Counted from the first letter of the stretch, positions 1 through 6,005 are shown. The stretch is DNA of 6,389 nt from Pseudomonadota bacterium (GCA_023399635.1 JAEWOP010000068.1:1-6389); one strand, 5' to 3'. Program-made: numbers and translations. The notes: generated by a model from the letters alone, not told the origin.

Positions 1-462
1 GAACATAAGCGGCTCACTCTGGTCACGGGCAAACCAGGCATTCGGCGTTCGCCCCCCTTCCACCTTGCTTGCAGGGTCGGGTTCGGCAAAGCGCGTGAAG
101 GGGACTACGCAACGGTTCTCGATCCCCGTCCAACGAAGCCAGTGTTTGCTGGACGTGTTGCGGATGTTGGTTGTCCCGCCATCCGGCTCCATCTTCAGCA
201 GTTCCTGGAAGTCGACGTCCTTCCCCTTCGCCCGTAGCTTATCGGCCCGCTTCGTTGCGGCCTGGTAGAGTGCCTGCTGCGAACTCGGCATGCCCCAGCG
301 CACCCATGTCATCTCGCGGATGCCGTCAATGTTCCGCACGATGGGAGCCATCTGGTCCGGATAGATGTCGAGCGATGGCTGAAGGTTGCCTAGTCGGTCG
401 AACGCTTTGGTGATCGTCCGGATCGCTTCCTGATTGGTGGTGACGTTGAAAAGATTGCACAT
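1..462 (-). CDS. SRAP-family (SOS response-associated peptidase / YedK-HMCES type) abasic-site protein, C-terminus cut by window edge
   Basis: SRAP proteins form a covalent thiazolidine link between Cys2 and abasic sites in single-stranded DNA, shielding them during replication. The visible 154 residues start Met-Cys-Asn, so Cys2 becomes the N-terminal nucleophile once Met is removed. Other family landmarks follow in order: the V-R-W-G-M-P stretch (residues 54-59), N-I-R-N-T-S (99-104, matching the family's N-A-R segment), and R-C-V-V-P with F-A-E-P-D (117-129), where Glu127 fits the catalytic Glu. The usual downstream catalytic His lies outside the window; roughly a third of a typical SRAP protein (about 220-240 aa) is missing. 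The ATG abuts the TAG of the upstream gene (463-465), and a GAGGA Shine-Dalgarno at 473-477 lies inside that gene's end, so translation is probably coupled. It is the third gene of a minus-strand operon preceded by an SOS box. The family call is firm; SOS control is inferred. Confidence 0.9.
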   Translation of the reverse strand, partial: MCNLFNVTTNQEAIRTITKAFDRLGNLQPSLDIYPDQMAPIVRNIDGIREMTWVRWGMPSSQQALYQAATKRADKLRAKGKDVDFQELLKMEPDGGTTNIRNTSSKHWLRWTGIENRCVVPFTRFAEPDPASKVEGGRTPNAWFARDQSEPLMF

Positions 463-911
463 CTACAGCTCATCCTCATATTTGCTGACGCTGAGATTGT
501 GGGAGCCGAATGAATGGTGATTGGTCTGGCTGAGCACGATCTTGCGTATGTCTACGACGAACTTCCGCATCAGCGCCCGCACGATGTCACGTGTGGCTTC
601 TGCCTTGGCCGCGTCCCATTCGGTTTTGTGGCTCCACCGCCGGGCATCTTCATCGTCAATATCGAACAAGGCTGTTAACACCGTCAAGTAGACGTCGTTG
701 TGGGTGGCGGGCTCACGGTTGCCGTGACCCCAATGAAACGAGAAAGGGCCAAGCCCCTCTTCAACGATTCGCCTGGAGATGGTGTGGGTGGCCTGCATAT
801 CTCGTCTTCTTGATCTACCAGTTCCGGCAAGGCGTTGATGGTCGGTTTGTCGATGCATGCGATGCGATGCGCGATTGCCTCTTTGAGCTTCTCGGCCGCA
901 TCCCCCGTCAT
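463..911 (-). pseudogene. hypothetical protein gene with an apparent one-base frameshift near position 798
   Basis: I do not recognise this family. Reading from the ATG at 911 gives a credible start (MTGDAAEKLKEAIAHRIACI, then on to DQEDEI at residue 38). That frame then turns into Pro/Thr-rich out-of-frame sequence and stops at 684. The adjacent frame takes over at about 798 (MQATHTISRRIVEEGLGPFS...) and runs well to the TAG at 463-465, ending acidic (SKYEDEL). Upstream of 798 the second frame is Arg-rich noise. The two halves together span 449 bases, one short of a whole number of codons, so a single missing base would rejoin them as about 149 aa. I see no clear slippery heptamer. The 911 start overlaps the inferred stop of the preceding gene (ATGA at 908-911), which supports it. 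Alternatively the second part is a separate 111-aa gene starting at 798 with only a weak GACGAG-like ribosome site. The product is probably soluble: no membrane segment or signal peptide is seen. Confidence 0.6.
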
Positions 912-1126
912 ACTTCAGCCCTGTCAGGAGCGGGTCGCCATCCGCGCGCTAAAGCCTCGGCTCATCCCAGCTTCCGTCAATGCCAGTTGACGCCGCAAGT
1001 GTCGGCAGTCATCGACTGCAGGGTGGCGATAGCGGCACGAGCATCTCCATCGTGCCATGCAAGAGCAGCCTCTACTTCATCGTTGGGGTCTTCTTCTGTC
1101 GACGGCTCTGCGGGTAATGCGGACAC
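908..1126 (-). pseudogene. small conserved-type rhizobial hypothetical protein (about 72 aa), broken by two compensating indels
   Basis: The GTG start at 1124-1126 follows a strong AAGGAG. The first frame reads VSALPAEPSTEEDPNDEVEA and continues through HDGDARAAIATL to residue 36, but then derails and hits a TGA at 977-979 (49 aa). From 1010 downward the next frame reads DCRHLRRQLALTEAGMSRGF. Dropping one base at about 949 then continues it as TRGWRPAPDRAEV and a TGA at 908-910. From memory, small rhizobial proteins share this layout (acidic N-terminus, HDGDA-AAI-TL, DCR-L--QLA, MSRG-TRGW); this was not searched. The first event is one missing base near 1011, the second one extra base near 949, so the total span is exactly 73 codons. 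The final TGA overlaps the ATG of the next gene by ATGA. Function is unknown. It is either a decayed gene or sequence error. Confidence 0.55.
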
Positions 1127-1131
1127 GGGTT

Positions 1132-1137
1132 CTCCTT
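1132..1137 (-). promoter_or_regulatory. ribosome binding site AAGGAG for the GTG-started small gene
   Basis: AAGGAG on the minus strand lies five bases before the GTG at 1124-1126. It is the strongest Shine-Dalgarno match in the left module. It decides for the GTG start over any upstream codon and argues that the small gene was genuinely translated. Confidence 0.65.
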
Positions 1138-1201
1138 CGCGCCAAAGCGCGTCTCTTCAGGTTCACAACGGGTGGGAGCGCCGCCGCCATGCGGCTCCTG
1201 A

Positions 1202-1216
1202 GTTCTCATTATGTTC
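1202..1216. promoter_or_regulatory. LexA (SOS) box, GTTC-N7-GTTC
   Basis: The plus strand reads GTTC-TCATTAT-GTTC (minus: GAAC-ATAATGA-GAAC), an exact match to the direct-repeat LexA operator known for alphaproteobacteria. It lies in the 148-bp region between the minus-strand operon ending in SRAP and the plus-strand ligase, 76 bp from the GTG and 59 bp from the ligase ATG. Inspection of the other GTTC and GAAC occurrences in the window found no second copy. It overlaps the predicted minus-strand -10, the arrangement expected of a repressor site. Whether the ligase is also controlled is inference. Confidence 0.8.
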
Positions 1217-1235
1217 TCGATCCGCGCTGAGCCAA
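1208..1235 (-). promoter_or_regulatory. predicted sigma70-type promoter of the minus-strand SRAP operon
   Basis: On the minus strand, TTGGCT (1230-1235, four of six matches to TTGACA) is followed after 16 bp by CATAAT (1208-1213, five of six matches to TATAAT). The -10 sits inside the LexA box. Transcription would start near 1201, giving a leader of about 75 nt before the GTG at 1126. The assignment rests on hexamer matches and position only. Confidence 0.55.
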
Positions 1236-1274
1236 TGCGATACCTTGTTAAGCATTTCCTGTTGCAATGCCTGA

Positions 1275-2318
1275 ATGACGAAGCCGCCTCGCAAACCTGT
1301 TGCGCCACTGCTCCACGAGCAGGAACCGCCGCTGAAAAGCGGGCGCGTAAGAAAACGCGATCCAAGGCAGCCTGAGCTTCCGTTCGATCCAATGCCGGAA
1401 CGAGTTGAGCCATGTCTTGCTAAGCTCGTCAGCACCCCACCGCATGGAGAGGAGTGGTCCTACGAGCTGAAGTGGGACGGTTACCGCCTTGCGGTTCACA
1501 TTGAGCCCGGCCGCGTCCGGATCATCACACGCGGTGGTCACGACTGGACGCATCGCTTCCCGAGCATAGAACAAGAAGCGAGGCGGTTCTCACCCTCGAC
1601 GATGATACTCGACGGTGAAGCCGTGGTTTTCAACGAGCGCGGCATTCCCGACTTCGGCATGCTGCAAAACTCGCTCGGTGGCAGGGGAGGAAAACTACCG
1701 TCGCGTAACTCCGTCCTTCTTGCATTTGACCTTCTCTATCTCGACGGTCATGACCTAACGCGAATGGAGTACAGTGACCGACGGAACCTCCTTGAGGACG
1801 TGCTGGGGGAAAAGACCGGTGCCATCCGCTTATCTGAAGAATTTGATGAAGACCCTGATGAATTACTGCGACATGCGTGTGTCCATGAGCTTGAAGGCAT
1901 CATAGCCAAACATAGAGACAAGCCCTACCGCTCTGGTCGCACGGGCGACTGGCTCAAGATCAAGTGCGTCCAGAGGGATACCTTCGCCATCATCGGCTAT
2001 GAACCTTCCAAGGCGGTTGCGGGCGCTATCGGTAGCCTTCTTCTGGCGGGTCTCAAGGGAGCTGACTTCGTCTACGTCGGCAGTGTCGGGACGGGCTTTA
2101 GTCACGACCAGGCGAGGTCACTGAGGAAGCAGCTTGATAAGCTGAAGACGAGTGTTCCGCCTGTGCGTCTGCCAGGCAAAAACCTCGTGCTGACGTCCCC
2201 GTCTCTGATGGCAGAGGTGGAGTACCGCGCCTGGACTCATACTGGAACGCTTCGACATCCGTCATTCAAGGGGATTCGGGAGGCTGAGGATTGGGCCGAA
2301 ATCTTCCGAATGCTGTAG
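1275..2318 (+). CDS. stand-alone LigD-type ATP-dependent DNA ligase (NHEJ style)
   Basis: This 347-aa enzyme should seal nicks or joined DNA ends using ATP. The nucleotidyltransferase signatures appear in order: motif I E-L-K-W-D-G-Y-R (64-71, adenylated Lys66), motif III I-L-D-G-E-A-V-V-F (111-119), motif IIIa A-F-D-L-L-Y-L-D-G (150-158), motif IV E-G-I-I-A-K (207-212) and motif V W-L-K-I-K (226-230). An OB-fold region follows (about 235-340) with a motif VI-like T-L-R-H-P-S-F-K-G-I-R (325-335). The first 40 residues are basic and Pro-rich, like the N-termini of rhizobial LigD proteins. Full LigD enzymes are about 800-900 aa with polymerase and phosphoesterase domains; both are absent, and the gene ends in tandem stops TAG-TGA. 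The start is fixed by an in-frame TGA at 1272-1274, but no ribosome site is visible; ATG at 1392-1394 (residue 40) is an alternative. It diverges from the SRAP operon across the SOS box. No ku gene is in the window. Confidence 0.92.
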   Translation: MTKPPRKPVAPLLHEQEPPLKSGRVRKRDPRQPELPFDPMPERVEPCLAKLVSTPPHGEEWSYELKWDGYRLAVHIEPGRVRIITRGGHDWTHRFPSIEQEARRFSPSTMILDGEAVVFNERGIPDFGMLQNSLGGRGGKLPSRNSVLLAFDLLYLDGHDLTRMEYSDRRNLLEDVLGEKTGAIRLSEEFDEDPDELLRHACVHELEGIIAKHRDKPYRSGRTGDWLKIKCVQRDTFAIIGYEPSKAVAGAIGSLLLAGLKGADFVYVGSVGTGFSHDQARSLRKQLDKLKTSVPPVRLPGKNLVLTSPSLMAEVEYRAWTHTGTLRHPSFKGIREAEDWAEIFRML

Positions 2319-2444
2319 TGAGGCTTCATGTTTTCGCTCAGTGTTCAGGGTAACGGATTTGCGGCGCTGATGACGCCGATGCGCCAATTGCAGTCATTGC
2401 ATGCTCCTAATTTGGTATGAATGGCGGGCAGATCAGCCTGGCCC
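2319..2444. other. intergenic gap between convergent ligase and SDR genes
   Basis: This 126-bp stretch lies between the 3' ends of two convergent genes, where a two-way terminator would be expected. The only hairpin I see is CGGCG (2362-2366) pairing with CGCCG (2374-2378) around a 7-base loop. It has no T-run on either side, so I do not call a terminator. No polymerase-domain remnant of LigD is evident here. Confidence 0.5.
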
Positions 2445-3224
2445 TCAACTAGGTGAAGCGGCGGAACCTGCCAGCAGCCCGCCGTCGATGCTCACCTCCG
2501 TCCCGGTGACGTAGGTTGCTTCGTCCGAGGCGAGCATCACGGCAATGGCCGCAACCTCATCAGGCATTCCAAACCGCTTGAGCGGCGTATCTGCGACGAG
2601 CGCCTGCATCTTGGCATCTCGATCGGAACCGCTACCCAGCATCGGCTCCCAGATCGGCGTGAGGATTGCAGCAGGATGGATCGAGTTGCAGCGTATCCGC
2701 CAGCCCTGCTGTGCGCAGTAGAGTGCAACCGTCTTGCTGTGGTTGCGAATCGCGGCCTTGGAAGAGGCATAAGCTGCCGCACCTGGGATGCCGACTAGCC
2801 CCGAGCGCGAGGATATGTTGATTATCGAGCCTGTCCCCGCACCCTTCATCGCACCTATCGCGTAGCGGCAGCCGAGGAACGTCCCATCTAGGTTGACCCG
2901 GTGAACCTCACGCCAATCCGCAAGGCTGGCGTGTTCTGGGTCGTGAGGTGTCATGCGTTCTTCGAAGCCAGTCACCCCAGCATTGTTGACCACTACGTCG
3001 GCCACAGGAACGAGCCGGGCTAGGCGCGACCAAGCGGCCTCCTCACGCACATCAAGAGGTTCGAATCGACAGCCGATTTCGGCTGCCGTCGCCGCTCCTG
3101 TAGCTTCATCAATATCGGTGATGACGACGATGGCCCCTTCGTCATGGAAGCGAGCCGCGATGGCGCGACCGATGCCCCGCGCAGCGCCAGTGACGACGCA
3201 CGTCTTGTTGTTCAGTCTTTGCAT
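2445..3224 (-). CDS. SDR-family NAD(P)-dependent oxidoreductase (classical short-chain dehydrogenase)
   Basis: A 259-aa protein of normal classical-SDR length, expected to interconvert a hydroxyl and a carbonyl group on an unidentified small substrate in the cytoplasm. Visible features are the dinucleotide-binding T-G-A-A-R-G-I-G (12-19), an acidic residue after strand 2 (Asp37, which favours NAD over NADP), D-V (58-59), N-N-A-G (80-83), the structural Asn111, and the catalytic Ser139, Tyr152 and Lys156 (Y-A-S-S-K). The C-terminal Y-V-T-G-T-E-V-S-I-D-G-G is also typical. The start at 3224 is preferred over an upstream ATG at 3260 because GAGG lies about 6 bases before it and homologous SDRs begin only a few residues before the glycine motif. 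It is transcribed alone, convergent with the ligase and divergent from arsR. Nothing nearby suggests its substrate or a link to arsenic or DNA repair. Confidence 0.93.
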   Translation of the reverse strand: MQRLNNKTCVVTGAARGIGRAIAARFHDEGAIVVITDIDEATGAATAAEIGCRFEPLDVREEAAWSRLARLVPVADVVVNNAGVTGFEERMTPHDPEHASLADWREVHRVNLDGTFLGCRYAIGAMKGAGTGSIINISSRSGLVGIPGAAAYASSKAAIRNHSKTVALYCAQQGWRIRCNSIHPAAILTPIWEPMLGSGSDRDAKMQALVADTPLKRFGMPDEVAAIAVMLASDEATYVTGTEVSIDGGLLAGSAASPS

Positions 3225-3584
3225 GATGTCCTCGAAAATACAGTTCTGTCGGCGGATCACTCCGCTGGCGTATGCCTTGCCGCGTTAACGGTGACGCTGG
3301 ATCATTTCGAATACTCCAAAAACACGAGGGTTCCACGCCATAGAGCCGTAGGCTGCAATTTCTCAAACTCGATCTTTCGAGAAGACGATCATGGCAGCCA
3401 CCGGCAGTAATTTCTTGTCCTGCCCCTGTGACAAACCCACCCATATTAGGAAGCGAACGCCCTCTATTGACAGCTTGGGGCCGACTGGCGTCAAGGCGCA
3501 GAAGCGCCAACAGCGGACATCCGTCTTCCTCGGTGATCTCTACTTTCAGACTTCCGTTCAAAGAAGCAGGACAAGGCAGAAAGG

Positions 3585-3612
3585 TTGACTCCATTATCCT
3601 ATCCGTTATTCT
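3585..3612 (+). promoter_or_regulatory. predicted promoter of the ars operon
   Basis: TTGACT (3585-3590, five of six matches to TTGACA) and TATTCT (3607-3612, four of six matches) are separated by 16 bp. The -10 ends only six bases before the arsR ATG, so transcription would begin at or beside the start codon. Confidence 0.6.
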
Positions 3613-3617
3613 GGATA
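3600..3617. promoter_or_regulatory. candidate ArsR operator: inverted repeat TATCC-N8-GGATA
   Basis: TATCC (3600-3604) and GGATA (3613-3617) form an exact inverted repeat around eight bases that contain the -10. ArsR/SmtB repressors bind short imperfect palindromes over their own promoters, so the position fits autorepression. The arms are only 5 bp, so chance cannot be excluded. Confidence 0.5.
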
Positions 3618-3618
3618 T

Positions 3619-3972
3619 ATGGAAAGCTCACTCGCGATCACGGCGCTCGGCGCATTGGCACAACCAACGAGGCTTGAGACGTTTCGCGCCCTGGTGAGGC
3701 ACGAGCCGGAGGGCGTCCCGGCAGGGGAGTTGGCGCGGATGCTCGATGTCCCGCAAAACACGATGTCAGCGCATCTCGCCACACTCTCGCGAGCTGGATT
3801 GGTGACGAGCGAGAGGCAGAGCCGTTCAATCATCTACAGGGCTGACCTGGATGGCCTTCGAGAGCTGACGTTGTTCCTGCTGAAAGACTGTTGCGGAGGC
3901 TCCAACGAGCTATGCGCGCCTTTGATCGCCGAGTTGACGCCCTGTTGCGCGCCCGCGGTGGAGGCATCATGA
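3619..3972 (+). CDS. arsR: ArsR-family arsenite-responsive transcriptional repressor
   Basis: A 117-aa winged-helix repressor expected to hold the ars operon off until it binds As(III). It opens with A-L-A-Q-P-T-R-L (13-20), the usual first helix. The helix-turn-helix spans about residues 35-60 (A-G-E-L-A-R-M-L through the recognition helix around M-S-A-H-L-A-T-L), followed by the wing (R-Q-S-R-S-I-I-Y, 66-73). There is no Cys in the DNA-binding helix region, so it is not the classic E. coli-type sensor. Instead the tail has Cys91-Cys92 and Cys99, plus Cys109-Cys110, resembling the C-terminal Cys-pair-plus-Cys site described for Acidithiobacillus-type ArsR. The ATG has no ribosome site, and the predicted transcription start falls on it, so it may be leaderless. 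The stop overlaps the next start by ATGA (3969-3972). Confidence 0.95.
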   Translation: MESSLAITALGALAQPTRLETFRALVRHEPEGVPAGELARMLDVPQNTMSAHLATLSRAGLVTSERQSRSIIYRADLDGLRELTLFLLKDCCGGSNELCAPLIAELTPCCAPAVEAS

Positions 3973-4406
3973 CCATACGCCTGGAAACGATCGAAGGCTG
4001 CGATCGCGGTCTCCGAAAGGCGCTCGTGGAAGCCGCCCTTCCGGTTGAGGACCTTGAGGACGAAGGACGCTCATTTTTCAGGGTCGTCGGCGGGAACGGG
4101 GAAACGCTCGGCTACACGGGGATCGAGCATTGCGGCGATAGCGTCCTCCTAAGATCGGTGGTCGTTCTCCCTGAATACCGTGGCAGAGGCCTTGCCAAGG
4201 CGCTGGTGGGCGAGACCCTCAAGCAGGCTCCAGAAACCGCGGCTGTTTTCCTCGCGACGACAACCGCATCCCCGATCTTCGAGCGAATGGATTTCGTCCC
4301 GGTCAATCGGAGCAACGCCCCTCCGGCCATTCTATCCACCCGCCAGCTCTCCGGCATCTGCCCGGCCTCGGCGACGATCATGAAACTCAATAGACCTCCG
4401 ACCTGA
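3969..4406 (+). CDS. arsN2: arsenic-operon GNAT N-acetyltransferase, ArsN2 type
   Basis: A 145-aa GNAT-fold protein. The acetyl-CoA-binding motif A is clear: V-V-V-L-P-E-Y-R-G-R-G-L-A-K-A-L (64-79), where R-G-R-G-L forms the pyrophosphate loop. The second half (L-A-T-T-T-A-S-P-I-F-E-R-M-D-F, 95-109, and A-I-L-S-T-R-Q at 120-126) matches what I know of ArsN2 proteins found beside arsR. The related ArsN1 acetylates the amino group of arsinothricin and phosphinothricin; the substrate of ArsN2 is not well settled, so only acetylation is claimed. The start is set by a 4-bp overlap with arsR and by GGTGGAGG just upstream, implying translational coupling. A longer in-frame reading from 3891 would overlap arsR and is rejected. 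Confidence 0.88.
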   Translation: MTIRLETIEGCDRGLRKALVEAALPVEDLEDEGRSFFRVVGGNGETLGYTGIEHCGDSVLLRSVVVLPEYRGRGLAKALVGETLKQAPETAAVFLATTTASPIFERMDFVPVNRSNAPPAILSTRQLSGICPASATIMKLNRPPT

Positions 4407-4420
4407 CACGGACAACGACC

Positions 4421-4945
4421 ATGACCGACAAGACCTACAACGTGCTCTTCCTGTGCACGGGCAATTCCGCTCGTTCTATTCTCGCCGAGTCTATCCTGAA
4501 CGAGGAGGGCAAAGGTCGCTTCCGCGCGTTCTCTGCCGGCAGCCAGCCAAGAGGCGAGGTCAATCCGCATGCCCTCAAGGAACTGGATGCGCTCGGCTAT
4601 CCCTCGACGGGCTTCTCTTCGAAAAGCTGGGATGTCTTCGCCAAGGAGGGCGCTCCCGAAATGGACTTCATCTTCACGGTCTGCGATAGCGCGGCAGGTG
4701 AGGCCTGCCCGGTCTGGATCGGACATCCGATGACCGCTCACTGGGGTGTCGAAGACCCTGCCGCCGTAGAAGGCTCGGAAGTTGAAGTACAGCGCGCCTT
4801 TGCCCAGGCCGCAAGATTCCTGAAGAACCGTATCATCGCGTTCCTGAGCCTTCCGCTCGAGTCCATCGATCGCATGGCGCTTCAAACCCGTCTCCGCCAG
4901 ATTGGCGCGATGGAAGGCTCTTCTGCCGCCGGGGAGACCGCCTGA
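4421..4945 (+). CDS. arsC: arsenate reductase, low-molecular-weight phosphatase type (thioredoxin-coupled)
   Basis: This 174-aa enzyme reduces As(V) to As(III) in the cytoplasm. It has the phosphatase loop near the N-terminus, Cys12-T-G-N-S-A-Arg18-S, where Cys12 attacks arsenate. Cys88 and Cys96 in V-C-D-S-A-A-G-E-A-C-P-V-W are the relay cysteines that end as a disulfide reduced by thioredoxin. M-T-A-H-W-G-V-E-D-P-A (104-114) supplies the general-acid Asp112. The C-terminal 30 residues are longer than the minimal fold and poorly conserved in character. It starts 14 bp after arsN2 with a weak ribosome site and ends in TGATG, sharing one base with the Acr3 start. This type is unrelated in fold to the second arsenate reductase two genes on. 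Confidence 0.94.
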   Translation: MTDKTYNVLFLCTGNSARSILAESILNEEGKGRFRAFSAGSQPRGEVNPHALKELDALGYPSTGFSSKSWDVFAKEGAPEMDFIFTVCDSAAGEACPVWIGHPMTAHWGVEDPAAVEGSEVEVQRAFAQAARFLKNRIIAFLSLPLESIDRMALQTRLRQIGAMEGSSAAGETA

Positions 4946-6003
4946 TGTCCGCATTTGAACGCTATCTCACCATCTGGGTCTTCCTCTGCATCGTCGTCGG
5001 CGTGGCCCTTGGACATCTCATTCCGGGGCTATTCCAGACAATTGGTGCGGTCGAGGTCGCAAAGGTGAACATCCCCGTAGCCGTCCTCATCTGGTTGATG
5101 ATCATCCCGATGCTTTTGAAGATCGACTTCCGCTCCCTTGCGAAGGTCGGCACGTACTGGCGCGGGATCGGCGTAACGCTGTTCATCAACTGGGCCGTCA
5201 AGCCGTTCTCGATGGCGATCCTCGGATGGCTCTTCATCGGATACCTGTTCAGGCCTTACCTGCCAGCGGACCAGATCGACTCCTACATCGCGGGCCTGAT
5301 CATCCTTGCGGCCGCCCCATGCACGGCCATGGTTTTCGTCTGGTCCAACCTGACGCGCGGAGAACCGTTGTTCACGCTGTCGCAGGTAGCTCTCAACGAC
5401 GCGATCATGATCGTCGCCTTCGCGCCGATCGTGGGCCTGCTTCTCGGGCTGTCCGCAATCACCGTCCCGTGGGATACGCTGGTCATCTCGGTTGGTCTTT
5501 ACATCGTCATACCCGTTATCATCGCGCAGGTTCTAAGAAGCAGGCTCACTGTCGACGGCACGACCTCCGGGTTAGACAGGATGCTGGAAAGGCTGCAGCC
5601 GATCTCGCTTGTTTCCCTGCTGGCCACGCTTGTCCTGCTGTTCGGATTCCAGGGTGAGCAGATCATCGCCCAGCCGACGATCATCGCCCTGCTGGCGGTC
5701 CCGATCCTGATCCAGGTCTACTTCAACTCGGGTCTGGCCTACATCCTCAACCGCATGTCCGGCGAGCGACACTGCGTGGCCGGACCCTCGGCACTGATCG
5801 GGGCGTCCAACTTCTTTGAGCTAGCCGTCGCCGCAGCCATCAGCCTCTTTGGATTCCATTCCGGCGCGGCGCTGGCGACGGTCGTCGGCGTCCTCATCGA
5901 GGTACCGGTCATGCTCTCGGTCGTCTGGATCGTGAACCGTTCGAAGGGCTGGTACGAGGCCGCGCCGGCCGTATCTCGAAACACCGTCTCCGGAAGGACC
6001 TGA
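4945..6003 (+). CDS. acr3: Acr3-family arsenite efflux transporter
   Basis: A 352-aa inner-membrane protein that expels As(III), likely driven by the proton gradient. Hydrophobic stretches are consistent with the ten-helix Acr3 topology: about 9-30, 42-60, 74-101, 113-134, 145-170, 177-197, 219-236, 244-268, 282-304 and 307-331. The family's essential Cys is present in A-A-A-P-C-T-A-M-V-F (Cys126), and the conserved Glu in G-V-L-I-E-V-P-V (Glu319). G-A-S-N-F-F-E-L-A (286-294) is also characteristic. The tail after residue 332 is hydrophilic. GGGGAG lies about 10 bases before the ATG, inside the end of arsC. The stop lies 2 bp before the next gene. This is Acr3, not the unrelated ArsB family. 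Confidence 0.96.
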   Translation: MSAFERYLTIWVFLCIVVGVALGHLIPGLFQTIGAVEVAKVNIPVAVLIWLMIIPMLLKIDFRSLAKVGTYWRGIGVTLFINWAVKPFSMAILGWLFIGYLFRPYLPADQIDSYIAGLIILAAAPCTAMVFVWSNLTRGEPLFTLSQVALNDAIMIVAFAPIVGLLLGLSAITVPWDTLVISVGLYIVIPVIIAQVLRSRLTVDGTTSGLDRMLERLQPISLVSLLATLVLLFGFQGEQIIAQPTIIALLAVPILIQVYFNSGLAYILNRMSGERHCVAGPSALIGASNFFELAVAAAISLFGFHSGAALATVVGVLIEVPVMLSVVWIVNRSKGWYEAAPAVSRNTVSGRT

Positions 6004-6005
6004 CC

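Larger units (their letters stand above)
3225..3618. other. 394-bp divergent intergenic region with no supported gene
   Basis: This stretch separates the SDR start from the arsR start. It should hold the SDR promoter, which I could not place with confidence, and the arsR promoter at its right end. Open frames exist on both strands across 3391-3594 but give Arg/Ser-rich or mixed sequence without a recognisable fold or a convincing ribosome site. A short hairpin, GGCGC-AGAA-GCGCC (3495-3508), stands in the middle without a T-run. The segment could be remnant sequence from an earlier insertion, but nothing proves it. Confidence 0.45.

Noticed and set aside
65..413. Plus-strand open frames opposite SRAP
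   Set aside because: SRAP on the minus strand explains this stretch with conserved residues; the plus frames are low-complexity Ser/Arg/Pro.
1072..1209. Minus-strand 45-codon reading (MRTQEPHGGGAP...) in the operon leader
   Set aside because: It starts upstream of the predicted transcription start, overlaps the better GTG gene in another frame and has no ribosome site.
591..1274. Plus-strand open frame of 227 codons ending just before the ligase
   Set aside because: It lies opposite the minus-strand operon and reads as Arg/Ser/Cys-rich sequence; the minus strand carries the coding character and the ribosome sites.
2362..2378. Hairpin CGGCG-N7-CGCCG between the ligase and SDR genes as a terminator
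   Set aside because: The stem is only 5 bp and no T-run follows on either strand.
3142..3594. Minus-strand open frame of 150 codons overlapping the SDR start
   Set aside because: It runs out of frame into the SDR gene, has no family features and no convincing ribosome site.
4112..4954. Long minus-strand open frame (280 codons) opposite arsN2 and arsC
   Set aside because: It is a mirror of two well-identified plus-strand genes in high-GC DNA; the product is Arg/Gly-rich with no recognisable domain.
5226..5657. Plus-strand 143-codon frame inside acr3
   Set aside because: It is a His/Arg-rich shadow of the transporter, whose membrane segments and key Cys and Glu are in the other frame.
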